Source: Chaunax sp. Z400 (Eukaryota > Chordata > Actinopteri > Lophiiformes > Chaunacidae). From it: DNA of 64,000 bases. The notes under the pieces were generated by a model that was given only the letters and a program-made list of their open reading frames with translations, was not told where the DNA came from and did not search any database. A program made the position numbers and the translations under genes. This document shows positions 34,316 through 45,965 of the stretch, piece after piece; the stretch's first letter is position 1; each line of letters begins with the position of its first letter. The stretch spans positions 27,864,326 through 27,928,325 of the forward strand of contig CM075194.1 in assembly GCA_037577475.1 (NCBI GenBank), given 5' to 3'.

Positions 34316-35427
34316 GGGCCTCATTTATAAAAGTTTGCGGTGCACAAAAAAGTAGCATCAACGGGGGTGAAATGTGTGTAACATCAACGGGGGTGAAATG
34401 TGTGTAAACATCTTTCACCACAAACATCGGTATTTATAGAGAATTTGTTAGCAGAAAAAGATTCAGATTTCTACGTATACTTTCACTCTGCTGTAGAGTC
34501 AGAATCAGAGACACTCGAGGGTTTTATCACTAAATAAAGTTCAGTCGGGAGTAAAAACACAGATGAATGTAAAACACACATCAGCACGTATATATTTCAT
34601 AATGTATAGGCCTGCCTCTGATGGTGGATATAGTCTATATTTATTTGTTAGAGCCTAAATACATAAATATGTAAATGTAATTTAATGTCATTATATTGTT
34701 TGATGCAGATATGGTTGAATTATTTGAGGATTGTTTATGTTGTCACATCTTTAATTGAATGTCAGCATTGTGTATCAGTCAGGAGGTGAGACTTTTCCTC
34801 TGTGTGTCAAACAGTTTCTGACTACAGTAAAAATGTTGTTTTTAAAGGCTAAAAACCAACAAATATGGACAGAAGCAGAATATTTGGTTGATAAAAACAT
34901 GTTCTGAATTTTAGTAGCTTGTAGCTGCTAATTCTAGCTCTCTGATTGGCTAGACAGCTAGTCAGTCTACAGTATAACTCAATACCTTCAGACTGTTTCC
35001 TTTTATTTGATATTCCACTGCTAAGCCCTCCAAACAAAACAGTTTTACGGTGATGAGAACCTCTAACTCACACTCTGCAAACTCTGCTTTCTTCTTCATC
35101 ATCATCATCATCACTAATAGTCCAACAAAGGCTCCTTAACGTCAGTATATTCATGAGACATTTAGCATCGACCATTTATGGAGGATTGTGTGATGATACT
35201 GGGAGGAGTAGTGGGATGATACTGGGAGTAGTAGTGGGATGATACTGGGAGGAGACCATACTTGCACAGGTCACCACAGTTGGGTATTTATAAAGAGTAG
35301 ACTGTGTTAAGGTCTGCGCTGCATGGCTTTATAAATCTGAATATTTTTTTGCATAAGAACATTCTGAGGTCTGTGAGTACAAAATGTTTTAGGATGGAAT
35401 CTACACTGAGTTTTATAAATGAGGCCC
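34316..35427. mobile_element. Harbinger-type MITE, 1.1 kb, both ends present
   Basis: Termini GGGCCTCATTTATAAAA (left) and TTTTATAAATGAGGCCC (right) are exact inverted repeats and match the ends of the coding Harbinger copy at 39508-41973. The flanks are CAG on the left and CTG on the right, so the target duplication has changed or differs. Inside are a 28-bp tandem duplication (CATCAACGGGGGTGAAATG, 34355-34405), a unique AT-rich middle and three ATACTGGGAGGAGTAGTGGG units near 35195-35255. No coding region. Confidence 0.8.
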
Positions 35428-35644
35428 CTGGTGAGGATCATATTATTTGGTACTAATTATGGACTGTGTTCTAAGAGAGTACACACTATAGATACTCATT
35501 CAATTGAAATGTTTTGTTTAAATTTAATAATGTAAATAAATTAATAAATACATTTCTTATCATATGCTTGAATGTAATTTACAGCTACAGAGACATACAT
35601 ACATACAGTTGTTTAGGAACGTTTCTCCCTTACCTTTTGTAGTT

Positions 35645-35650
35645 TTTATT
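35645..35650 (-). terminator. Candidate polyadenylation signal for bach2
   Basis: AATAAA on the - strand, about 340 bases downstream of the bach2 stop. Mammalian BACH2 has a much longer 3' UTR, so a distal site may be used instead. Confidence 0.3.
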
Positions 35651-35987
35651 CTATGCTAGGCTAACCACGTCTTGTAAGTCTAGTTCTGGTCTTTACACAC
35701 AGACTGATACAATTGATTAAAGGTCAAATACAAAGTATTTGAATCAATTTTACGCACCAAAGCAATCATGGAGATTTGACAGGACTGTGAGCTGAATACA
35801 TGTTGTCAGAGACTTTACTGAACATTTGGAGGAATTCCTGAGTTTAACCTCCCACGATGCAGGAGAGAGGGAGGGACAGACAGGAAGAACAAGTCAGGAT
35901 CCTCCGGTCCAAAATACCTGTTAAACAGTATTGCTGATAAGACAACACTTGTGTCATCCATTAGAAAAAAGAAGGCAGAGACAGATT

Positions 35988-36428
35988 CTAAGTGCAGGCT
36001 TGTCTCTTCTGTTCCTCTGTTGTGCATTTCTCAATCATTTCCTGACAGAAATCCACCGTCACAGTGGGGCTGCATACTTCTTCAGTGGATCCCAGTACTA
36101 GTGGACACTCTGGGATCTCCTGCTCCAAACTTGACACCTCCAGCCCAGGCTGCCTGTCCTCTAGCCCCCCCTGGCTGTGGCCCACATCAGACAGATATGC
36201 AGCGTCACTCTGCTGCGACACAGGTGACCTGGATTGTGATGAGCCCTCATCACAAGAAGGCGATGGCAGGTTGGATGTGAGGTCGATGCTGGAGGAGACA
36301 GGAGGTGGTTGGGTGCCCTGCACCTCCCTGGAAACTTGCTGGGAGAGAAAGGAGAGGTTCTGCCACAGCTCAGACATACACACCTTCAGCTGGTAGCGCT
36401 CGCTCAATAGCTTTTCCTTCTCGCACAC
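35988..36428 (-). CDS. bach2: bach2 exon 4: zipper end and C-terminus
   Basis: AG at 36430-36429 opens the exon in phase 0 with VCEKEKLLSERYQLK, the rest of the leucine zipper, and it ends at the stop at 35988-35990 (residues 624-769). The middle is Ser/Gln-rich. The end, VTVDFCQEMIEKCTTEEQ, matches the cytoplasmic-localisation/CRM1-dependent export segment of BACH2. The only Cys-Pro dipeptide of the whole protein lies here (Cys731-Pro732, ECPLV). Confidence 0.93.
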   Translation of the reverse strand: MCEKEKLLSERYQLKVCMSELWQNLSFLSQQVSREVQGTQPPPVSSSIDLTSNLPSPSCDEGSSQSRSPVSQQSDAAYLSDVGHSQGGLEDRQPGLEVSSLEQEIPECPLVLGSTEEVCSPTVTVDFCQEMIEKCTTEEQKRQACT

Positions 36429-38887
36429 CTGTATTCATAAGACACAGCATCATGAGGTCAGTGTGACAGAAAGAAGTCACATCTGTACTGAGTGATTTGA
36501 TCACAGGTGGACAGCTCTAAGTACAGGTGTGATCACATCCAGGACACTTTGGATTAGATCCATTCACTCAGACCTGGTGGTATGTGATAATGACAAAAAT
36601 TATATCTCTTTATTTTCTGGATTTTGTCGATAATGATTGATGATAATTTGCATCCTTCAAAATATGTTTATAAACTTCTGATATTTCTCTAGCTCGCTCT
36701 TATTAATAGGATATTAAATGTTGCCTATAAATGAGATCAGTGGAAACATGTTAAAGGAAAATAGCTATTATCGATTCAAAACTGAAGCATTCAAGTAAGA
36801 CCAATACAAAAACTCATTGCAACCAATCAGCTGCTGTGCTGTAAGGTGAACTGTGCAGCATTCAGGTAAGAACAATAAACCTGCTGTTGCAGCGCAATGT
36901 GAAGTCTCCTGCTGTTTCTGTCAGTTTGGTGAGATGACTCATACAGAGGCAGAGCTGTGTGACAGGAAGTGTGTACCAGAGGTCTGATGGATCCAAGAGT
37001 TGTTTGAAACTATCTTCTTCAACCATCTGAACCTGCACCATGTCTTAAGTGATGTGACATCGTTTGTCATGTGCTGCCATCTTGACCCTTCTTTGCTGAC
37101 TGACGTCTGCTGAGTGTATTTTTGTGCTGGTTTCTTCCTGTCGTGGTCAGCTGACTCCAGAAGCTTTACACATTCTTCATATTCTGACCACTGGTTTGTT
37201 CAGAGATGGTGAAACTAGATGGGCGTGTCTTTAACAGGGACCAATCTTAAGAGCAAGGCCTGCCTTTTTAAACCCAAACCACCGCAATGCTAGCGAGAAT
37301 GAGTCTAATGATGTGGACGGCGAGGCTGATGGCACCTGTTTTGTTTCCTGATGCTGTTTGTTCACTAACTTCGTCAGGTGGGGACTATGTCACATACTGC
37401 ATGCACTCCCCAAGCACACATGCAGTAGTCTATCCTACCAGGCTGCATGAGGCAATGAATGTGTGGACTCACAACAAGGGTTTTTGATTGGCTTTTAGAA
37501 AGTGAGTGTCATACTCGATTAAGTCAGCTGACCTCATCAGAGATGAAACATAACACACACCTCTACTCAGACCACATTCAGAGGTGGTCTAGGCCTCATG
37601 TGTTTCAGCAGTGTGAACACTAGTGAACACTGAAGGACTACCCACTCAATGGATGAGAGGAAACATCGTTAACTTTGTGAAATACTGTTTAAAACTAAAG
37701 TTTAACTAGAAAGCACTCAGAGAGCGCAGACCTCCGCCAAGGGAGCTCAGTTCTGGATATTTCCATCACACCCACAAGCAGCAGCGAGACGCCATGAATG
37801 AGGGACGAACAAGACACAGAGGAAGATGCTAATTTAAGATGCTAGCGCTAGCTAGTTATCTTCACAATGGTAAAACTTGACTTGGCGAACTCAAAACTGT
37901 ACAACACCAGAACACGTACATCCAGAACATCGCGCTGAACTCGTTCCCACACGTACACAGACAAAACTCTAAACCACACAGATAGCCCCATCTTGTGGAG
38001 CCTTGTAATCATTACATTACAAGTGTACATGTGGCAGTTTAATCCTAGAAAAAATTCCTGGATTCAGACGGTGATCTGGATCACCACCAAAATCTAATAG
38101 ATTCTTCCTTGGGCCACTTCCAACATCTCCTGAAAATGTCACTAAAATCCGTCCATTACTTTTTATGTTATCTTGTTAACAAACCAACCAACAAGCCAAC
38201 TAACAAATCAACCAACAAACACCTGCAAAAACATAACCTCTTCCCTTGGCGGTGGTAAAAAATGGACATTCAGTGAATGTTAGTCAAAATTAAGTTATTT
38301 CCTTCTCTGTCCCAGTGATTTATATAGGGGGAAGTGAGATCATTACAATGTCAGGTGTGAACAACCAGACTCTGAGCTGTCCACCAGTGATCAGATTACT
38401 CAGGATGTTAGGGTACCAGGTATGAACATTGTCTAGAATAAAAAAACCAGGGCAGGACTAGAGGAGTAAAATACTTAATAATATGAATCACAAAGATTCA
38501 TCGTGTTTATGTTCGATAAGGATCCGTCTGATTTCAGTATGAATTCCCTCCATTTGATTCCTCTTTCCTACCAACAGTCAGCATTGGACTCTTTAACCAT
38601 GATCGCGATTGACTCGTTCTTCTTTTAACCATAGCAGAGAGATGTGTCACCATCTGGGTCAGGAAACCTGATTAGTGACAGATTACTGTAAAATGATAGG
38701 GCGATAAGGATCATGTTGCTAAACAACAGGTGTGAGGGCCTTTAGTTGTCTAAAGGGTGTGTTAGGTTCATCAGTGAACACAAAAACCAACCGGCTGCAG
38801 GTGGGCTGGTTTGATTCTGTGACCTAATTTTGGGACTCAGCAGGTTGCTGCTGTGTTGGGATGTGTGGATTTGTTATTTGGTCGTAC
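36429..38887 (-). other. bach2 intron 3
   Basis: A 2.46-kb intron. 36490-36600 resembles the GTGATCGGATCACAAGTGGA-type end of a DNA transposon also seen at 49600; 37690-38262 is a MITE-like repeat. The rest shows nothing recognisable. Confidence 0.65.
37690..38262 (-). mobile_element. MITE-like interspersed repeat, copy 2 (inverted)
   Basis: Starts AACTAGAAAGCACTCAGAGA plus GCGCAGACCTCCGCCAAGG and ends ACCTCTTCCCTTGGCGGTGG, the reverse complement of the family at 19095-19876. It shares CCTGGATTCAGACGGTGATC. The middle is diverged or different from copies 1 and 3. Confidence 0.7.
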
Positions 38888-39094
38888 CAGTTTGCGGATC
38901 TCACTCTCCAGGTTCTGGATGCAGTCCAGTTTCCTCTTGCGGCAGCGCTGGGCAGCGATGCGGTTTTTGCTGCGGCGGCGGATGTCATGGATGAACTCCA
39001 GCTGCTCTGAAGTCAGCTTGTGCATCTTTATGAGGATTTGGAAGTCGTTGCGTGGCAGGTTGGTGATCTGGTCCACAGGGAAAGGCAGCTTTAC
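38888..39094 (-). CDS. bach2: bach2 exon 3: CNC and bZIP basic region
   Basis: AG at 39096-39095 and GT at 38887-38886 bound 207 bases in phase 0, 69 residues (555-623). It carries VKLPFPVDQITNLPRNDFQ and the basic region RRRSKNRIAAQRCRKRKLDC that contacts TGA(C/G)TCA-type DNA, then the first zipper heptads ending EIRKL. The CNC-specific extended basic region is intact. Confidence 0.97.
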
Positions 39095-39744
39095 CTAAAA
39101 GGACAGCAGGCTTTTCATTTCACAGGATTCATTCATTCATAAATCAAACTTCCTTACTAGACTTTTACCTGGGTTTTGCCTCCCAGACTACATACAGGCC
39201 TCCCAGACTACACACAGGCTGTCCTAGGCTGGGACAGACCAGTCCCATTACCCATGTTTGCAGTCTTTTGGCATTTAATGGGCAATCCTGGTGATTTTTA
39301 TCCATATTTGTATCATTACAATGTGGGTGTGTCCAAATAACAATAATAAACTTTCTTTCCATTTTACCTGCACCAGATGATGCATTTCACTACTTTTACC
39401 AGTTTTCAGTTCAAACTACACATTGTACTTCCTCATTGTCATATATTCACCTCCACTTACGTACGAGTGCTGCTCCCCTCGAGTACTGTTAGATCAAGAA
39501 AGACCTGGGGCTTCATTTATAAAACTGTGCATAGGATTTGTGTCAGAAGGTGGTGTATGGACAAACATACGATTTGCGTGCCCACAAAAATATTCTGATT
39601 TATAAAACAGTGTGCACGCACGTCGTACGCCGATTTTCCCTTTATAAATCACAAACTCCTCTAAATCTGGTGCACCTGTCCGAGCTTCATGGCACGCCCA
39701 CAGTTACCTATAAAAAGCTAGTGAAACGCCCCTGACTAATATTA

Positions 39745-40265
39745 ATGATTACTGACTTAATTAGGAGCATCGTGGAGAAATCACAGCAAAGGGCAAAAAA
39801 AAGAAACTTCACACAATGTGAAGTTGAAGTTCTTGTCGGAGAGGTGGAAACAAGAACGGCAACACTCTTTGCAGGACACTCTGCTGCTGTAACAAACGCC
39901 AAAAAGGCCCTACAATGGCAGCAGGTGACCGAAACCGTTAATGCTGCTGCCTCAGAAGGTCAGACTGTGGCAGAGGTCAAAAAGAAGTGGTCCAACCTGA
40001 AAGTCAATGCAAAGAAGCGCATCCCTTTACACCGGTGGAGTGTGTGTGCCACTGGAAAGCGGAGCTCACCCCATTCGATCAGAAGCTGGCATAATTGGGG
40101 AATCTCTCCTGAGTGGAGTTGTGACGGAGGCAGAGGAGGACACAGATTCCATGCAGGACGGATGCAATGACTCAGGTAGGAATATTGTATTCATTTGTTT
40201 TAAACGAGTGTAAAACAGATACATTCAGGTTGTGTTAACACATTTGTGCACAAAGACATTGGACA

Positions 40266-40303
<38 letters not shown>

Positions 40304-40547
40304 GACTTTATTCACTAAATAGTTTCTCTTTCGTAGTTGCTGCATGTTCCAGCGGGGTCAGCGGTGGTGCTGCAGAGGAAAGGTGTGCGCCGGGTGTCTC
40401 TACTCCTCTTCATGCGCCCTAACCTGCAGCAGCTGTGTCCTCACAGAGGCTGTTCTTCAGAGGCAAAATGATACAATCAGTGCAATGAATGAAGTTGCAA
40501 AAGAATTGCGAGCAATTAAAAATGTGTCGTCGTCTTTTTACAACTGA
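39745..40547 (+). pseudogene. Harbinger Myb/SANT-like accessory protein, frameshifted
   Basis: The first part (39745-40050) encodes KKRNFTQCEVEVLVGEVETR, ALQWQQVTETVNAAASEG and VAEVKKKWSNLKVNAKKR, a trihelix Myb/SANT-like DNA-binding domain with its spaced Trp residues. A frame change near 40050 moves the continuation (LSGVVTEAEEDTDSMQDGC) into another frame. A possible intron with GT at 40175 and AG before 40338 leads to a last segment ending VLQRQNDTISAMNEVAKELR. In active elements this protein carries the transposase to the nucleus and ends. Confidence 0.75.
40269..40301 (+). repeat. (TA)n microsatellite
   Basis: About 16 TA units in the probable intron of the Myb-like gene. Confidence 0.95.
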
Positions 40548-40551
40548 TGCA

Positions 40552-41656
40552 TTACATTAACACACTGGAGCATGGCACCAGCGTTTGCCTCAAACGTTTG
40601 GGGAAAGGGGTAAGGGTCCGGTTCAACAAGACCGGGGGGGGGGGGGGGGGGGGGGGTAATGGCACATTCTTCATCTGTGCCACGTTGTGAAGCACAGCAC
40701 ACACCCTCACAATTTTGCACACTTTTTTGGGCTTGTAAAGCAGAATTCCTCCTGAAGCATCAAGACATCGCCATCTGCCTTTCAGGAGCCTCATGGTGCA
40801 CTCCACAACAGCACGTGCCTGGCTGTGGTGCACATTAAAGTTCCTCTCCTCTGCGCTCTGTGGGTTGAGGAAAGGGGTGAGCAGCCACCACTCGATGGGA
40901 TATCTACTGTCACCTAGAAGGTTATTGAACAGGTTAGACAACTACAAAAGAGAAAAGATAACGTGTTTAGGTTTTTACATTGAGTATTTTTACCTAGAAG
41001 CCATCCATCACGCACAGCTCCAGCATCAAGGTTGCGCCCAACACTGTGTCTCAATATAAATGAGTCATGGGTTGACCCAGGCCACCGAGCCACTACATTT
41101 GTGATAACGTGAGTAACATCATCACATATGATTTGGACATTGATTGAATGAAAATGTTTGCGATTGATGAACGCAAATTCATTTTCACTCGGGGCCCTTA
41201 TAGCAACATGCATGCAGTCAATAGCACCGATTACAATTGGGAAACCGGTCTTTGCTGCAAATTGCGCTTTTTTGTTTGCCTGTACACCCTGTAGGGAAAC
41301 TTTATGTACAGGTGCAGCACACCAATTATACTAGCTAAGACTTCTGGCATAACATGGCTGAAAGTTGGCTGGGATATCCCTGACCTGTCAGCCATCTCCC
41401 TCTGAAAAGTGCCGGTTGCCAGGAATTCGAGCTTTGGGATGGGATGGTTCCTGTGGGTGCGTTGCTGTAATGCTGGGCTCAGTGTAGCACAGAGATCCAA
41501 AAGGACCGCTCGTGGAAGTCGGAAATGACTCATCAGCCACTCATCATCATTGGCCAGAATGACTTCCGTGTAAACGTCTTTTGACCGACGGTTTACTTTT
41601 TTATTTAAAATGAATTTCAATAACATATGAATATTGCTTGATGTGTTCGTTTGCAA
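40552..41656 (-). pseudogene. Harbinger (HARBI1-like) DDE transposase, frameshifted
   Basis: On the - strand: DEWLMSHFRLPRAVLLDLC, then the helix-turn-helix EMADRSGISQPTFSHVMP, then GAIDCMHVAIRAPSE (first Asp), WPGSTHDSFILR (second Asp) and ARAVVECTMRLLKGRWRCLD (Glu), so the DDE triad is readable. A base is missing between KFPYR and GVQANKKAQFAAK (about 41280-41300), moving the second part to another frame. A likely intron lies at about 40915-41010 before LGDSRYPIEWWLL. Near PIPKLEFLATGTF the protein looks shorter than relatives. A 23-G run (40634-40656) falls at the 3' end of the frame. Confidence 0.85.
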
Positions 41657-42304
41657 TGACAGATATATCTGTTTGTATTTATTCTCCAGGGAGGATCAGT
41701 CAAACATCTGTTTAATCATTTTTTGTAAAATTGGCTGAGTGGTTATATTTGGATTATTTCACACACTGGTATTCATTTCACACTCCATCTCTCCATTTTA
41801 TCCTTTCACCATCTGAGTCGTAGCTTCCAGTTTCTGTGCGTCCACATAGGTCAGAGTTGCCGTGGAGGACCGCACATTCTCCTGTCATGTTAGCTTTTTA
41901 TAAATCCCACGGATTGCATAGAAAGAGGCGTACGCCTTCTTTTGAGCGTACGCAGCATTTAGAAATGAGGCCCCTGGAGAGGGTCATGTCACCAGACCAA
42001 ACTGTAATGAGGCGGTGCTGTTTAAATATGATCCAACATTCTGTTACTGCACTGCCTATTTCTCACCTAACGTGTTTGTCAGGAACATATTTCACTGGAC
42101 ATTTAGCTGTATAGACAAAGTTTGTGAACAGCTAACACCCATCATTTTGTTTCCTGTATTGTGAAAGCAAAGGCTGTGATCAAACTGAAATCAGGACACT
42201 GATAAAAACTGAACCATGATCCTGATCGTTGTCTATTTCTCTCTGAGAAACCGAAGTCATCTGTGATCGCTCACCATACTGTTTCTGATTTCAAAATATG
42301 TAAT

Positions 42305-42400
42305 CACCACCCAAGCACCAGAACCAAGCACCACCAAAGCACCAGAGCCAAGCACCACCAAAGCATCAGAACCAACCACCACCAAAGCATCAGAACCATG
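42305..42400 (+). repeat. 24-bp minisatellite, four units
   Basis: Units of CACCACCAAAGCACCAGAGC plus CAAG with few changes. Confidence 0.9.
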
Positions 42401-42519
42401 CATTGAACCTGCAAAGCTACTCAGGTACTGACAGGGCTTGAATCCCCCAACTCCTCGGACTTCCAAAATTAATACTGTCTTGAGACACAGCCTCTTGAGC
42501 CTCATCGATTCAAGGGGCT

Positions 42520-45500
42520 TCAAAGGGGGTGCACTGCAGAGTGTCTAGGACCATATCTTGGTCCCAAGGTGGCACAGCATTCGAGTCCGCAGTCCGATCA
42601 ATGTCGGACTCTGTGGTTTCCTCTGGACCCCTGCCAAATCTGACCAGCGATGACATGTTTAGCCACATGTCATTGTTCAACCGCTGGCTGTCGAGGTGGT
42701 GTCCACAAAACAATGTGGGTTTTGTCGACAATTGGCAGACTTTCTGGGGAAGACCTGGGACCAGGGGGCGGAGTCTCAGTCCTACACACCTCTCTGCGAT
42801 TCCTTTAGGGTTACCCAGCCAAAACCCCATAAAGACTATGTCTGTCCACCGACCAATGAAATTAATTAAATCAAATACAAGAGTTTCACATAAAAATCTG
42901 AAAAAAACCACCATCAGTGAAGTAATTCAAAATAACAGGAGAATAAAATGTGGACTCTTGAACATTAGATCTCTGGCATCTAAAGCTGTTTTAGTAAATG
43001 ACTTTATATCAGAATATCAGATTGATTTATTCTGCCTAACTGAAACCTGGCTACATCATGAGGAATGTGTTAGCTTAAATGAATCCATCTCATACTAATA
43101 CTCACGTTCCTCCAGACAGCGGCCGAGGAGGTGGAGTCAAAGCAGTTTTTAACTCAAGTTTATTAACAAACCCTAATCTTAAACCTGATTATAACGCATT
43201 TAAAGCCTTAGTCTTAATATTACACACCCAGCCTGGAAAACATCACAGCCAATTACATTTGTTATAGTGAACCGCGCTCCTGGTCCATATACAGACTTTT
43301 TAGCTGAATTCTAAGAGTTACTTTCAAGTTTAGCCCTTAAAACAGAAATAGTAATTATGGTGGGTGATTTCAATATTCATGGAGACGTAGAAAATGATCA
43401 TCTCTGCTCTGCGTTCATCTCATTAATAGAGTCCATTGGCTTCTGTAAGGGTGTACATAAATGTACTCACCGCTTTAATCACATCCTTGACCTTGTTTTG
43501 ACTTATGGCATTGAAACTGAAGACTTGATAGTCTTTTCAGAAAACCCTCTTCTGTTGGATCATTATTTAATAACATTTGAATTCGTAGTACTCAATTACA
43601 CGCTGCTAGAAAAAATAAACTAGAGAGAAAATGGTGTCGCACTAAACTGGAAGAGTCTCCATTAGTCTGGATAGACAGCCTTAAAAGCTATAGGAAGGCC
43701 CTCCACAATGCCAGAGCAGCCTATTACTCAGCACTAATAGAGGAGAATAAGAACAACCCCAGGTTTGTGTTCAGTACTGTAGCCAGGCTGACAGAGAGTC
43801 ACAGGTCTATTGAGCCCAGTATTCCTATAAGCCTCAGTAGTAATGACTTCATGAGCTTCTTTAATGATAAAATTCTACTTATTACAGACTAAATTCATCA
43901 CCTCCTGCCTTCAAATGATATCAATTTACCTTCAAACACAGGAAGTTTAGACACAGCTGTAAGACCTGATGTTTATCTGGACTGCTTCTCTCCCATTGAC
44001 CTTCAACAACTAACTTCTACTATTTCTTCATCTAAACCAACAACCTGCCTCCTCGACCCCATCCCAACTAAGCTGCTTAAAGATGTTTTACCCTTAGTCA
44101 GCACTTCTCTATTAGATATGATCAATCTGTCATTACTAACAGGTTATGTACCACAGTCCTTTAAACTAGCTGTAATTAAACCTCTTCTTAAAAAGCCTAC
44201 TCTTGATCCAGAGGTCCTAGCTAACTACAGACCTATATCTAATCTTCCCTTCCTCTCTAAATTCTAGAGAAAGCAGTTTCTAGTCAGTTATGTGATTTTC
44301 TACATAACAATAGCTTATTTGAGGATTTCCAGTCAGGCTTCAGAGAGCATCATAGCACAGAGACAGCATTGGTCAAAGTTACTAACGACCTTCTAATGGC
44401 ATCAGATGAGGGATTTGTCTCTGTGCTCTTAGTGCTGCATTTGATACCATTGATCAAATTTAATTGGCATTAAAGGAACTGCATTAAGATAGTTTAAATC
44501 CTATTTATTAGGTTGATCTTAGTTTGTACTCGTTAATGATGAATCCTCCATGCACAGCAAAGTTAATCATGGAGTCCGTCAGGGTTCTGTGCTTGGACCA
44601 ATATTGTTCACCCTATATATGCTCCCTCAAGGTAATATTATCAGGAAACACTCTATTAATTGTCATTGCTATGCAGATGACACACAGTTGGGCTTATCAA
44701 TGAAACCAGGTGAAACTAATCAACTAATTAAACTTCAGGCATGTCTTACAGATATAAAAAAAACTGGATGACATCCAATTTTCTGGTACTCAATTCTGAC
44801 CAAACAGGTTATTATGCTGGGCCCTAAATATCTCAGAAACTTGCTATCTAATGATTTAACCACTATGGATGGAATTACCTTGGCCTCCAGCATTACCTTG
44901 GCCTCCAGCTTCATCGTGAGGAATCTGGGAGTTATGTTTGATCAGGATATGTCCTTTAATTCCCATATAAAACACATTTATAGGACTGCCTTCTTTCACT
45001 TGTTAATATATCAAAAATCATTCTGTCTCAAAAAGATGCAGAAAAATTAATCCATGCATTTGTTACTTCCAGGCTGGACTTTTGTAATTCCCTATTATCA
45101 GGCTGTCCCAACAAGTCTCTAAAGACTCTCCAGCTGATCCAGAATGCTGCTGCACGTGTCCTGACCAGAACTAGTATCAGAGATCATATCTCTCCTGTAT
45201 TAGCCTCTCTGCATTGGCTCCCTGTAAAATCCAGAGTAGAATTTAAAATCCTTCTCCTCACGTACAAAGCCCTTAATGGTCAGGCACCAACATACCTTCA
45301 GGAGCTCGTAGTACCCTACTACCCATCTAGAACATTACGCTCCCTGGATGCAGGGTTACTTGTGATCCCTAGAGTCTCCAAAAGTAGAACGGGAGCCAGA
45401 GCCTTCAGGCTCCTCTCCTGTGGAACCATCTTCCAGTCTGGGTACAGGAGGCAGACACCCTCTCTACATTTAAGAGGAGGCTTAAAACTGTCCTTTTTGA

Positions 45501-45965
45501 TAAAGCTAAAAATTATGGCTGGCTTAGGCTAGTCTTTAGCTATGGTGCTATAGGCCTAGACTACTGGGGGACTTACGATGATGCACTGAGCTCCTCTATC
45601 TTCTTCTCCCCTTCTTCTTTACACACTCATGTCTCATTAATTCATGTTACTAACTTGACTTCTTCTCCGGAGTCTTTGTGCTTTCTCATCCTGCAGGTCA
45701 CCGTGGACCAATCTACTGCTGGGACACCCTCTGACATCATCATCATTACCATTATTATTATTACTCTTACTATCATCATCATTATCAATATTATCATCAT
45801 TATCAGTGTTGTTATTGTAGTAATTATAAATACTACAAACTGTAATCTCTCTATTATAATAGTGGTTATTGTTATTGTGGTTCAACATGTCTGTGTCCCT
45901 GTGCCTTGATAAAACTTTTGTTGTGATTTGGCGCTATACAAATAAATGTAATTGATTTGAGATGC
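42520..45965 (+). mobile_element. Long L2/CR1-type LINE, degraded
   Basis: In order on the + strand: an ORF1 esterase-like end (FVDNWQTFWGRPGTRG, 42710-42770); endonuclease motifs CGLLNIRSLASK and LFCLTETWLH (42950-43060), VGDFNIHGD (43357) and LLLDHYLITFEF (43550); RT motifs SNLPFLSK, FQSGFREHHSTETAL (44330), VNHGVRQGSVLGPILFTLY (44562) and CYADDTQLGLS (44672, YADD intact); and the C-terminus LDFCNSLLSGCP (45075) and LLTYKALNGQAPTYL (45260). The region around 44420-44560 (normally LSAAFDTIDH) has lost bases. The tail ends TTTGGCGCTATACAAATAAA. Many frame changes make it inactive. Confidence 0.88.

Larger units (their letters stand above)
39508..41973. mobile_element. PIF/Harbinger transposon, nearly complete
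   Basis: Left end GGGCTTCATTTATAAAACTG and right end AATGAGGCCC are inverted relatives of the MITE ends at 34316 and 35427. CTG flanks both sides (39505-39507 and 41974-41976), a 3-base target duplication as usual for Harbinger. Inside are the two expected genes in converging orientation: a Myb/SANT-like accessory gene (+) and a DDE transposase (-). Each has one or more disabling shifts, so this copy is not autonomous now, but the wholeness suggests fairly recent activity. Confidence 0.88.
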
